Shown here: positions 54,031-64,000 of the stretch, piece by piece
How the letters are laid out: the number at the start of each line of letters is the position of its first letter
Position numbering within the stretch: the stretch's first letter is position 1
DNA from: Amblyornis subalaris
Lineage: Eukaryota; Chordata; Aves; Passeriformes; Ptilonorhynchidae
NCBI GenBank assembly: GCA_018881555.1
Contig: JACAXG010000091.1
Span: 2,018,194-2,082,193 of the forward strand
Length of the DNA stretch: 64,000 nucleotides
Direction: 5' to 3'
Notes under the pieces: generated by a model
Seen by the model: the letters and a program-made list of their open reading frames with translations, nothing else
What the model was told of the DNA's origin: nothing
The model's database searches: none
Made by a program: the position numbers and the translations under genes

Positions 54031-54800
54031 GCCCAGTGCGCACACGGAGACCCTTCCCAGGTGGAGCAGTTACTGCTCCCCGGCCCCCGGCAGGGGCCGA
54101 GCCGGTCCCGCTGCAGCCGGGGGCACCGGGAGCCGGTCTGACGGCGCCGGGCGGCTCTGCCGGTTCCCGCCCGCAGACGGGAGATGCTCCGGGGGACGGG
54201 TGGAACCGAAACCCCGCGACCTGTCCTCGCGGCGGGGCCCGGCTGCGCGGGGCTCGGGGCTCGCCTCTCCCCGAATACAGACCCCGAAGCACGGGAAGCA
54301 TCTGGCGGATCGGCTCGAGGGGGCTGCCGAGACCTGGCAGAAGCCCCGGGACACCCGTCCCGTTCCGCCGCGCTCCGCCCCGTCCGGTGGGCGCAGAACC
54401 GGCTGCGCTGCGCTCCGCCCCGGCGCGCCCAGCGCCGGGGGCTCGGAGCACCGGGGCCGGACCGGGCCATGCCGTGCGGATCCCGGGAGCCGGGCCGGGC
54501 TATGCTGTGCCAATCGCGGGGACTGAGCCGGGCCGTGCCGCGCGGGGTCCGCCCGGGACCCGTGCTGGGGCTGCGGGTGCTGGTGCTGAGCGCGGCGCTG
54601 GGCGCGGGGGCGGTCCAGGCTGAGCCGCCCCCCTTCCCTTTCTGGGACCCCGCGCTGCCCTGGCACCGCCGCCTGGACGACCTGCTGGGCCGGCTGAGCC
54701 CCGCCGAGCTGGTGCTGCAGGTGAGGGGGCGGCGGGACCACCCCGGGGACCCCCGCGGAACCCCCGCTCAGCGCCGCTGCCCCGCAGGTGGCGAGGGGAG
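54031..54800 (+). promoter_or_regulatory. CpG island promoter of the GH3 gene
   Basis: A CpG-dense stretch begins about 400 bases upstream of the predicted ATG and runs through exon 1 and the first intron. No TATA box is seen. The reading frame is open upstream of the chosen ATG back to 54184, so the transcription start cannot be fixed from sequence. Confidence 0.6.
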
Positions 54801-57800
54801 GAGCGATGGGGAACGGCCCCGCGCCCCCCATCCCGCGGTTGGGCATCGCGCCCTACAACTGGAACACGGAGTGTCTGCGGGGCGACGGCGAGGCGCCCGG
54901 ATGGGCCACGGCCTTCCCGCAGGCTCTGGGGCTTGCCGCCGCCTTCAGGTACCGGCACCGGGGACCGGGCACCCAGGGGTGTGGGATGTGACCTTGTGAG
55001 ACAGGTCTCCCCTCACCCACACCTCCCTGACACCCCTGCATTGTCCCCGCAGCCCTGAGCTCGTCTACCGTGTGGCCAACGCCACCGCCACCGAGGTGAG
55101 AGCCAAGCACAACAACTTTGCTGCTGCTGGCCGCTACAGTGACCACACCGGGCTCAGCTGCTTCAGCCCCGTCCTGAACATCATGAGACATCCTCTATGG
55201 GGCAGGAACCAGGTGCCAGCATGGGGGGGTGACCCCTGGCTGGGATCAGGCCATGTGGGACTTTGGGTGACCAGCTGGATGTGCTGTTGTCTCACCGGGC
55301 TGCGGGGGCGTGGGGCCAGGGGTCCCGGCTGTGACCTGCCTGCACCCTGGCCAGGAGACCTATGGGGAGGACCCATTCCTGAGCGGGGAGCTGGCCCGCA
55401 GCTTTGTGCAGGGGCTGCAGGGCCAGCACCCCCGCTACGTGAAGGCCAGCGCTGGCTGCAAACACTTCAGCGTGCATGGGGGCCCCGAGAACATCCCCGT
55501 CTCCAGGCTGAGCTTTGATGCCAAGGTGAGCGCGGCATGGCCAGGGGTGGCAGGAAGGCAGGTGACACTCCCGGTGCTGATCCTGCTCTGCCATGGTGCT
55601 TGCAGGTGCTGGAGCGGGACTGGCGCATGACCTTCCTGCCCCAGTTCCAGGAGTGTGTGCGTGCTGGCTCCTACAGCTTCATGTGCAGCTACAACAGGTG
55701 TGGAGCGTGGCGCGGCCTGCGCGGGTTGGGCTGCCCTTGGCATGGCCGGTGCCCGGCTCTCCCGGCTGCCCCATCCCCTCTCCAACAGGATCAACGGCGT
55801 TCCTGCCTGCGCCAACAAGAAGCTGCTGACGGACATCCTGCGTGGCGAGTGGGGGTTTGAGGGGTACGTGGTGAGCGACGAAGGGGCCGTGGAGCTCATC
55901 ATGCTGGGGCACCACTACACACACACCTTCCTGGAGACAGCGGTCGGTGAGCTCGCGGGCTGGGCGCCGGGTTGGCCCCTGGGCATCGCACGGCCGTGAC
56001 GGGTGCTCTCCCTTCTCCCTGGCACGGCAGCCTCAGTGAACGCCGGCTGCAACCTGGAGCTTTCCTACGGCGTGAGGAACAANGTCTTCATGCACATCCC
56101 TCAGGCTCTGGCCATGGGCAACATCACGCTGCAGGTGAGCTGAGGGGAGCAGGGCTGGGGGTGTGGGCAGAGAGCCTGGGCTGTCCNTGCCAAGCATAAC
56201 CGAGGTTTTGGGGTCGGGGTCTCTACAGATGCTGCGTGACCGGGTCCGGCCCCTCTTCTACACACGGATGCGGCTGGGGGAGTTTGACCCCCCAGCCATG
56301 AACCCCTACAGCTCCCTGGACCTGAGCGTGGTGCAGAGCCCTGAGCACCGCAACCTCTCACTGGAAGCTGCTGTCAAGAGCTTTGTGCTGCTGAAGAACG
56401 TGCGGGGGACGCTGCCCCTGCGGGCCCGGGACCTGCGTGGCCAGCGCCTCGCGGTGAGCGCCAGCAAGGGCACAGGCAGGGGGACATGGTGACCCAGAGG
56501 CTGCTGGCTCTTTACCCCGGGCACACAGGTGTCACAGGGCTGCTGGTGCCTACTCTCACTTCTCTGCTGTCCACAGGTTGTGGGTCCCTTCGCTGACAAC
56601 CCCCGGGTGCTGTTTGGGGACTATGCACCGGTGCCAGAGCCTCAGTACATCTACACTCCCCGGTGAGACAGCACGGTGCCACCTCATGTCCCCCTCTCCT
56701 GGTCACTGTCCCCCTCTTCTGGGCACTGCCCAGGCCTGCTGCTGGAGCTGCTTGGCCCTTCGCTGGGGTACCCGCCAGCAAGGGGGGTGCCCCCATTGTG
56801 CCCCGACCCTGGGGCACAGCTCCCCCTGTGTCCTCTGCTCTTCCCTGGTGCAGGAGGGGGTTGGAGATGCTGGGGGCCAATGTCAGCTTTGCAGCGGGCT
56901 GCAGCAAGCCACGGTGCCAGCGCTACTCACGGGCAGAGCTGGTGAGGGTGGTCGGGGTGGCCGACATGGTGCTGGTCTGCCTGGGGACAGGTAGGTGGGA
57001 GCGGGAGGGCACTGGGTGGGCACTGCCAGAGGAAGAGGAGTGCTCGGGGAGAGGGGAGCCCCCTCTGAGGCGGTTGGTGCCCCTCTGCCCTGTCTGCCTG
57101 CAGGGGTGTAAGGGGCTGTCCCTTGGCTGTCCCTACCCAGGGGTAGATGTGGAGACAGAGGCAAAGGACCGGAGCAACCTATCCCTGCCGGGGCACCAGC
57201 TGGAGCTGCTGCAGGATGCTGTGCAGGCGGGTAGGGGCTCTTTGGGACCACAAGCCACCCGGGTGTTCCTCATCCGTGGGACATCCCGGGGCCATCTCAG
57301 CAGTGCCACTACAAGGCTCTTGGTGACAGCCACCTCCCTGCAGCCTCCGGGCGCCCCGTCATCCTGCTGCTGTTCAACGCGGGGCCCCTGGACGTGAGCT
57401 GGGCGCAGGCACACGATGGCGTGAGGGCCATTCTGGCCTGCTTCTTCCCTGCCCAGGCCACCGGCTTGGCCATCGCCAGGGTCCTGCTGGGCGAGGCNGG
57501 GGCTAACCCGGCCGGCCGGCTGCCGGCCACGTGGCCTGCGGGCATGCACCAGGTAAGGGCTGCTGGTGACACCCATAGCCCTTCCCTGGCTTGGTGGCCA
57601 GAGCGGCTGTGGGATGCAGGGCTGGTGCTTGCCCGTGCCCACCCGGCTGTGCCCTGCTCCACCGGTCCCACAGGTGCCACCGATGGAGAACTACACCATG
57701 GAGGGACGGACATACCGGTACTACGGGCAGGAGGCCCCACTCTACCCCTTTGGGTATGGGCTGTCCTACACCACCTTCCGCTACCGGGACCTGGTGCTGA

Positions 57801-58293
57801 GCCCTCCAGTGCTGCCCGTCTGTGCCAACCTCTCCGTGTCTGTGGTGCTGGAGAACACGGGGCCACGGGACAGCGAGGAGGTGGGCACAGCTGCTCTGCA
57901 CTGAGCTGGCTGTACGGGGTACAGATGTGCCCAAGCTCCCCACTGCCAGGGGACCAGGGGACTACTGGAGGGTCCCGTTGTGTTAATTGCCATCCCTCTG
58001 AGCAGGTGGTGCAGCTGTACCTGCGCTGGGAGCAGTCATCCGTGCCGGTGCCCCGCTGGCAGCTGGTGGCTTTCCGCCGCGTGGCCGTGCTGGCCGGACG
58101 GGAGACCAAGCTGTCCTTCCAGGTGCTGGCCGAGCAGCGTGCGGTCTGGGTGCAGGACTGGCGCTTGGAGCCCGGTGCCTTCACCCTCTTTGCTGGTGGG
58201 CAGCAGCCGGGCCAGAAGACGCGGGCGCCCTCGGAGGTGCTGAGCGCGCGGTTCAGCGTCACCGGCACGGCCCGGCCCCTGCGCGGGTGTTAG
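54469..58293 (+). CDS. Secreted/lysosomal glycoside hydrolase family 3, beta-xylosidase-like (14 exons)
   Basis: Exons: 54469-54720, 54788-54948, 55053-55212, 55355-55525, 55606-55697, 55789-55946, 56031-56134, 56229-56453, 56577-56662, 56854-56990, 57141-57230, 57344-57552, 57674-57880, 58006-58293. Every intron is GT-AG (67-191 bases) and the phases join into 779 residues, the usual size of plant and bacterial beta-xylosidases. Layout: signal peptide (cleavage near AVQA/EPP, residue 51), GH3 N-terminal barrel, C-terminal alpha/beta domain, and a fibronectin-III-like domain (about 655-775). Family motifs are [11 protein letters not shown] (107-117), [13 protein letters not shown] (185-198), [11 protein letters not shown] (226-236), MCSYNRINGVP, and [13 protein letters not shown] with nucleophile Asp309. 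Glu522 in [10 protein letters not shown] is the likely acid/base. Seven N-X-S/T sequons (147, 362, 408, 479, 528, 621, 667) fit a secretory glycoprotein. The natural substrate is unknown; hydrolysis of beta-linked xylose, glucose or related sugars is expected from the family. ATG54502 is an alternative start. Confidence 0.93.
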
Positions 58294-58381
58294 CGGCGGC
58301 AGTGGCCGTGGGGCGCTGGCAGAGGGAAGGGGTGCGAGGTGCCCCGTGTGCCGTGGGCAGCGCGATGGTTCTCTGCCCTGC

Positions 58382-58387
58382 AATAAA
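58382..58387 (+). terminator. Poly(A) signal of the GH3 gene
   Basis: CTGCAATAAAGTGCTGGTGC lies 89 bases after the TAG stop and is followed by TG-rich sequence. It gives a very short 3'UTR of about 110 bases. Confidence 0.8.
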
Positions 58388-58631
58388 GTGCTGGTGCTCC
58401 GTGGCAGCTGTGTGGGGCCTCCCCTCCGTTCCCCTGGCACAGCGCTGGGATCTCCCCGGAGCAAGACCACAGTGCTCTTGCCCTGCCTGCTGCTTTCGCT
58501 CTCCTCCCGTCCTTGTCCCGCCCCAAGGCGATGCTGCAGCCCCACACCCTGCCCNTGCCCCACACCGGCCACGGGGCAGCGGCCGCCCAGACCCGCGTGT
58601 GCTGCGGCCACACGTGCCTGCGCCTCCCGCT

Positions 58632-58641
58632 CTATTTATAG
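58632..58641 (+). promoter_or_regulatory. CTATTTATAG: MEF2 consensus / TATA-like box
   Basis: A perfect match to the MEF2 site CTA(A/T)4TAG that can also act as a TATA box. It lies 250 bases past the GH3 poly(A) signal in CpG-containing sequence with ACACGTG nearby (58611-58617). No gene downstream is recognised. Confidence 0.35.
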
Positions 58642-60861
58642 CTGCCGGGCTGCTCCAGCGCATTCCCTGCGCCGAGGGAGCGGGTGACTGGCAGCCCTGG
58701 GAGGCTCGGGAAGGCAGGGGCTGGCCCTTCTCTTTCCCAACCAGGATCTCCTTCCCAGGCAGGATTCAGAGAGCGGGTAGGGGAGGGGGCAAAGACGCAG
58801 CAGTGGGAGCGACCAAGCCCTGCGCTGGCCAAAGGGTCAGATCCAGCCTTACAGCAGCTCAGGGGCTGTGGGACAGGGCTGGGATGTGATTCCCGCAGCA
58901 ATGCTGGCAGGGAGCCGGAGCCGGGCAGGAACTCCTCCGGATGGTGTTGGAGGACTGTGATCTCCTCCACTCCCGGGGCCGGAGGCCAAGGTGGGGGTGG
59001 CAGGGAGCGCGTGGGGCTGCCCAGGCCTGACCCCATGACATCAGGACACTAATTACAGATGCGGCTTGGGATAATTACAGAGCAGGCGCGGGCTGTGGCA
59101 GGGCAGGGCACAGCCCACTGTGGCTCAGCCCATTGCTGGCCCATTTGTCACCGACACCCACAGGGGATTTTCCTGCAGCAGCCAGGATTTGCCATGGGCT
59201 GTGGTGTCGCCCCACGGCAAGTTGCTGGGGGCTGGTGGTTATCCTGACACGCTGCCGGCAATGGGCTCCTACTGCATCCATCCACCCCGGGACAGGACAC
59301 AAGGACAGACACTCGTCCCCGGGGTTCTGCTGGGTCACTGCCCCCTGGCTAGTGGAAGTCAGCTGGAGCATTTGGGAACAGGGGTTCAGATCAGCCCTCG
59401 TGGCCACAGNGTCACAGAGCAGCAGGGTAGGAGCAGCCTGGGGCCAGGGCAAAATCCTGGGGCTGAGGAGAGAGGTGGGGACAGAGGGATGGGGAGCAGG
59501 TGGGAGTGGGTGAGATGGGGTGTCCCACATGGTACTTTGCCCAGAGGTACCGGCGGGGTTTGTTTGCCAGCCTCATCCCTGTTTGCTCCCAGCCTCCTGA
59601 GGTGTCAGCTCGCGCTGGCAGGGCCAAGTTATGACTGTAGTTGTCCTTTGACTTTGGGGTGCTGATCCCGTTGGGTCCCACGAGCAGTGTCAGGGACAGG
59701 TGCTGGGTGCCCTGCGAGGGCCAGAGCCATGGCTGAACCCCAGGCTGGCTTGAGGGAACCATGGCAGTGTTGTACCCCACGCTGCAGGGCTGAGGAGCAC
59801 GGGAAGCGCTGGGGCATGCAATGGCTGGGACCAGGCGCCGTGCTCATCACNAGCTCATCGGATTTTCCATCAGCTCAGGGAGGGCAGCCGTTCCCAGCAC
59901 CACGGGAATGGGGGGGCTGGACCCAGGAACCCCAACACAGCGGGGCTCTGCCTGCAGCAGAGCAATTGATCAATCCCTGCTTGTATAAGCCCATCGACTT
60001 GGGCTGGTGTGGCATTCACAAACACTCTGTGTGGCACTGTTGGAGCACAGCCACAGGTCCNGTACACCCATGGTTGCCCCTTCCTCACCATGCCCCCTGC
60101 TGCAGACAGGCCCCACTGCAGGAAGAAGGACCATGGACATGGCTGAGTCCAATATCAGGCTGTCCCAGAACCTCAGGATGCTCATCTGCTTCAGGTCATG
60201 CTGNGAGACCCACAGGGACGTGGCTCTGCCAGGCAAAGGGGCTTTGGAAGCCACCCACAGTCACCCTCGGAGCAGGTCATGGAGTGGCTCCAGTCCTGCT
60301 CTGCCAGATCCCATGTGCCATGGAAAAATGGGTCTGTGGGGTTGCCTCTGCCCCTTGGAAGCTCAGCCATGCAGCAGTGTGAGTGTGGCTGTTGCCCTTC
60401 CCTGTCCCGGGGCATCCTCTGGCTTTGTGAGTTCAGTGGGACACTGCACTCCCTGCCATCCTTCTGGGGTCCCCAGCTCCCAGAGCCAAGGCTTGGCCAT
60501 GCAGCATTCCCTAGTGGGGAGTCAGCCAGTGGGTGAGGCTCTGGGAGTTTCAGNAAGCCTCTGCTCTGGCTGAGCCAGGTGAGAGGGTGCAGGACTGGAG
60601 GCTATAGGAGGGTGATGACTTTGGGGTGATTTGGGATGCAGGGCTACCCCTGCAGCATCATGGAGTGGGGCCACACTGTCTGCTGAGGAGCTCCCCATCC
60701 CTGAGTCAGGGGAATGCACTTCCAGAGGAAAGGGCTGGGATTTCGGTAAACCTGTTTGCCTGGTAGGTGAGGGAGAATGAGTGGCAGGGGATCTCCTGGC
60801 CTGCGGTGNCATCATCCCCAAAACAGGCATCTCTGATGAGTGGTGCCCGCAGAAAACTAAC

Positions 60862-60867
60862 TTTATT
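60862..60867 (-). terminator. Isolated minus-strand AATAAA
   Basis: The minus strand reads GACGAATAAAGTTAGTTTTC. If used, it would end a transcript running leftward from the CpG island at 61-62.6 kb. No exon of such a transcript is identified. Confidence 0.25.
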
Positions 60868-61739
60868 CGTCCACACACCCAGAGCCGGGCACTCTGCGGG
60901 ATGCCTGGAACGGGCCGGCCACGTGGTGGACAAGGACATGTCCCTGGCTCCTGGTGCCCCTGCAGAGCCCAGGGCCGTGTTCCTCCCACTGCTGGTGCTG
61001 CCCACTTATCCCCTGCACTGGCCATGCCGCAGCATTCCCGTCCTTGAAGGGCCAAGAGGGGTTTCACCCCTGAGCGGGGCCGAGCCGGGGCCGCTGCTCC
61101 TGCCCGGGGAGCGGAGAAGCCTCTGTTGTCTGCCGGTTACCGGGGCAGGGTGGGATGCGGGGGGGGGGAACCCGCGAGCGGGGGCGGCTGCTGGCGGTGA
61201 CTAAGGCTCACGTGTGCCGGGGAGCGGGGGAGCAGCAGCTCCAAGGCCTCTCGAACAGCTGAGGTGGGCCTCGGGGACGGGAAATCTGTGTCTTTTTGGG
61301 GTGCCTGGGGCTGGGGCAGCTGTTCCGGCTCTCGCTGGCTGTGCATCGCGGCGCTGCCCGGGGCGGGGGATGTTTGCTGCGGGGCCAGCGCTTCGCGAGT
61401 GACCGGAGCATCGTAAAATGTGTGTGCGAGCCCCAAAATCTGGGAGAGCAGGGNCTGGAGACGGGCGAGTGGCTGAGCAAAGCTGGGGGATGCTGAGCTC
61501 TGCGGGGATAGGCAGCGGGGCAGGCCCGAGGCCGCGGTGACGGGCGCGGGGTCCCAGCCGCGGCTGCGAGAGGAGCAGCGCCGAGTCGGGGCTGCGGGGC
61601 CGCGTCTGGAGCCGGGGCGAGGCGGAGCATCCCCCGGCCGCTCCCCCCGGGGCCGCGGGGCCGGGGCGGGGAGCGCCGAGCGTCCTCCCCCGCGGGCCGG
61701 GGGGAGCGGGGCTGGGCCAGCCCCTGCGCCTGCCGCGCC

Positions 61740-61797
61740 ATGGAGCGGAGCTGCGCCGGGCGGGAGCCGCAGCCCCGGCCCCAGCCCCAGCCCCTCG
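61740..61797 (+). CDS. MAP7D1: Candidate first coding exon of MAP7D1 (partial gene)
   Basis: An ATG in good context (GCGCCATGG) opens 19 codons, Met-Glu-Arg-Ser-Cys then Pro/Gln/Arg-rich, ending in one base before a strong GTAAGG donor. A short Pro-rich N-terminus before a long first intron would suit MAP7D1, a microtubule-associated protein whose N-terminus is proline-rich. The conserved MAP7 coiled-coil region is not in the window, so identity rests on gene order. Confidence 0.35.
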
Positions 61798-64000
61798 GTA
61801 AGGATCCGCGGCGGCACCGGCGCCGGTACGGGCTCCGGTGGGCGCCCGGGTCCCCTCCCGCACGGCGGGGCCGCGCGGAGTCGGGGTGCGGGATGCGGCC
61901 GGGGGGGGTGCGGGATGCGGCCCGGGGGTGCGGGGTCTGCCGGGGGGTGCGGGATGCGGCCGGTGATGCCAGCGGGGATGCGGCGGCCGGGCCCGCGGGA
62001 TGCGGCGGAGCGCAGCGGGGCGGCGGCCCGGGGAGGTGGTGAAGGAGCCTGGGGGGGGGGAAACGCGCTGCCGGGGCCGGGGCGCCTTCCCGGGAGGGAC
62101 AAAGCCCGGGCACGGCCCGGCCCTTCCATCTTGGGGAGGGCCGGAGCGGCCCCGGCCCCGCCGCTCGGGGGTGCGGGGGGGCTGCCCTTGGGGAGCCCCG
62201 GGTGTGGCGGCGCCGGCGCTGCCCCGGCTCGTCTCCGCCGGCCGGTGGGCGATGCCCCCCGTGGGAGGTACCCGCTGCCCCCCGCCCGCCNGGGCCGCCC
62301 CCGCCCCGCCGCGTGGACTCGCGGCTCGTCCCGGCAGGGCCGGTCCCACTGCCCCGGGATGAACTGGGGAGGGCGGCGGCGGCGGGGCCGCGCTCGGGGC
62401 CGGGGCTGGGGCTGGCGCTGCCTCCCGGGGCTCCAGTGCAGCGCTCGCTGTGACTAAGCAGAGCTCCGCGGCGGAGCCGCTTCCCACCGCGGGAGGAAGA
62501 GGAGAGGCGGCTCCCCTCCCCCTCGGCCCCAGTGCTCCATCGCCCACGGCTCGGCCCGCGGAAAAGGAGGGATGGCGGGAGGAGCGGGATGCCTGCGGCT
62601 CCCGGCGACGCTGAAAACCGGCGGCTCCTGCACCAACCGGCCGCGGGTCCCGGCATCGCTGCCCGAAGGACGCGTCCTGCGCCAGACATGTTGTCTGAGT
62701 CCCGCTCACCGCCTCTGCCACCTTCCCGCCCGCCGTGGCCTGCCCNCTCACTGCTGTCACTGCCCGGGGACCAGGGCTGGCTGCTCCCGGCTGCCCTGGG
62801 CCCNCCACCTCCCCCGGGTGGGTCACTGGCTCCTCTACTGTGAGCACAGGATGGTGCTGGAGCACAGCTGGTTTTCCACCATGTCCTCGTTCAGGGACCA
62901 TCTCTGACCTGTCCCATCTGGGTGACCTGCATGTCTGGATAGCCTGGGCTGCTCCCTGTCTTGCCACCTGGAGCGGGTTGGAGCCAGCAGCAGGGATGGG
63001 AGCTCACTCCAGGGACCAGGACCCGCCATGGTGTGGGGCAGCCAGTGGCACTGGAGGCCAGGAACTTGTGAAGGGCAGCCAGGGCAGGGTGTGACCCGCA
63101 GAGCTGCCTAGGTGGGCAGAGGGATGCAGTGGGCAGAGGGACGAGAACCAAGGCAGGGAGCAGGCAGAGGTCTGCTCTTATCCGGGTTTCCCCCAGCTTC
63201 TCCAGCCCTTCTTCCTTGGCTCAGTGGAGAGGGAGGGCGAGCTGGTTGCCCGCCAGTGCCTGTGTTTGGGAGCAGCAGCTCGGGAGCTCTCCCAGCGCGG
63301 GAGCCGCTGCTGCGAAACCGTCAGAGCAACGTGATGCGACGTGCAGAGTGGTGATGTGACAGTCCCGTGGTGCCATGTCCAAAATAGTTAGCACAGCTCT
63401 TGCTCCTTGGAGGGCTCCAAGCAGGGTTGGGCAGCCCCATAGGCAGCCTGCTGGCAGCAGAGCCGGATCCTGTGCGGTGCGAGCCCTGGTAGGTGCTGCA
63501 TCCCTGTTGTGAGGTACAGGTCCTGTTTTTTGGGGATACTGATCTGCTCTCCGAGGGGCCAGATGCTGGCAGGCACAGAGCCCTGTGCCCTGCCTTCCAG
63601 CCAGGTTTCTGTTTTCCCAGCGTGATGCTAGCAGACAGGTTTTTGGGAGTGTGGCTGGGCCGGCTGCCCTCGGCACTGGCGGCACCACATGGGTCACCCC
63701 AAGGACGAGGGCACCTCCTGTCGACACTGCTGGCGTGCCCAAATGGATGGTGGGCAGGTGTTCCTGCCCCTGCCCTCAGGCTGTTTGGGGCTGTACTGTG
63801 ACCACAGACACAGTTTGCTGCAGGGGTGCTGGGGGTAGCAGCAGCTCCAGCTCTTTCTTCCACATGTGTTTTAAACCCTGGAAACCCCCTGGCTCTGGCC
63901 TCGCTCTCGCCACAAGATCCCAAGTTCCCCTTGTTGTTCTCCAGCTCGGCATGTCACCGCTGGCTCGGCAGCACCGCGGGAGCTCGATGACCTCTGCCCT
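61798..64000 (+). other. Presumed first intron of MAP7D1
   Basis: GC-rich sequence after the candidate donor; no further exon is recognised before the window ends. A GGGATGCGGCC-type G-rich repeat lies at 61883-62010. Long open frames on the minus strand here reflect lack of A/T rather than coding. Confidence 0.35.
61883..62010 (+). repeat. G-rich degenerate tandem repeat
   Basis: Irregular copies of GGGATGCGGCCGGGGGGTGC (about 20-22 bases). The runs of five to eight G give quadruplex-forming potential just inside the presumed first intron. Confidence 0.7.

Larger units (their letters stand above)
58388..61060. other. Spacer between the GH3 gene and the right CpG island
   Basis: No coding exon is recognised on either strand. 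It contains a CTATTTATAG element (58632-58641) and a minus-strand AATAAA (60862-60867). Open frames are short, and none matches a family I know. Confidence 0.55.
61061..62660 (+). promoter_or_regulatory. MAP7D1: Large CpG island, likely MAP7D1 promoter
   Basis: The longest CpG island in the window, about 1.6 kb and extremely GC-rich, with stop-poor frames on both strands. By synteny with human (TRAPPC3 then MAP7D1, plus strand) it is the expected MAP7D1 promoter region. Confidence 0.5.

Noticed and set aside
59412..59780. 122-residue minus-strand frame between the GH3 gene and MAP7D1
   Set aside because: Considered as an exon of an unknown minus-strand gene, but there is no convincing splice context or family match.
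61137..62967. Minus-strand open frames of up to 588 residues in the right CpG island
   Set aside because: The sequence is so GC-rich that stop codons are rare in every frame; the peptides are Pro/Arg/Ala low-complexity and match no family. Other frames are equally open.

Overview
The window is vertebrate nuclear DNA, almost certainly avian. The evidence is spliced genes with GT-AG introns, several 3'-truncated CR1 LINE copies with the usual ATTCTATGATT-type tails, high GC with sharp CpG islands, and compact introns. The gene order fits the human 1p34.3 block ADPRS - COL8A2 - TRAPPC3 - MAP7D1. From memory this block lies on a GC-rich microchromosome in chicken. About 120 isolated single N bases are scattered through it and look like masked ambiguous or heterozygous sites rather than assembly gaps.

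Left end (1-11 kb): an AT-rich, 3'UTR-like stretch with a plus-strand AATAAA at 751 is probably the tail of a plus-strand neighbour (ADPRS by synteny). It converges on COL8A2, which runs on the minus strand. COL8A2 has a roughly 2.9 kb 3'UTR, one large exon carrying the triple helix and the C1q domain (4462-6383), and a small signal-peptide exon (10853-11027). Together they encode a complete chain of 698 residues.

Middle (11-47 kb): this is mostly a long COL8A2 5' intron and then intergenic DNA. I see no further coding exon. It holds CR1 fragments, a GGCAY pentanucleotide array, other tandem repeats, AT-rich islands that may be conserved non-coding elements, and a CpG island at about 31.7-32.45 kb. 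That island carries a good minus-strand splice donor and is the likely COL8A2 promoter and first non-coding exon.

Right (47-58.4 kb): TRAPPC3 (minus strand, five coding exons, 180 residues) is complete and nearly identical to the human protein. Its promoter CpG island contains ZNF143-type, CACGTG E-box and CCAAT motifs. About 2.4 kb away, in the divergent orientation, is a complete 14-exon gene for a secreted or lysosomal glycoside hydrolase family 3 enzyme of the beta-xylosidase/beta-glucosidase type. It has 779 residues, a signal peptide, seven N-glycosylation sequons and an intact nucleophile aspartate. This is the most remarkable item in the window, because GH3 enzymes are typical of plants, fungi and bacteria and I know of none in human.

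Right end (58.4-64 kb): non-coding DNA with an isolated CTATTTATAG (MEF2/TATA-type) element, then a large CpG island. A short ATG-initiated exon with a GTAAGG donor there may be the first exon of MAP7D1 on the plus strand, with the rest of that gene outside the window.
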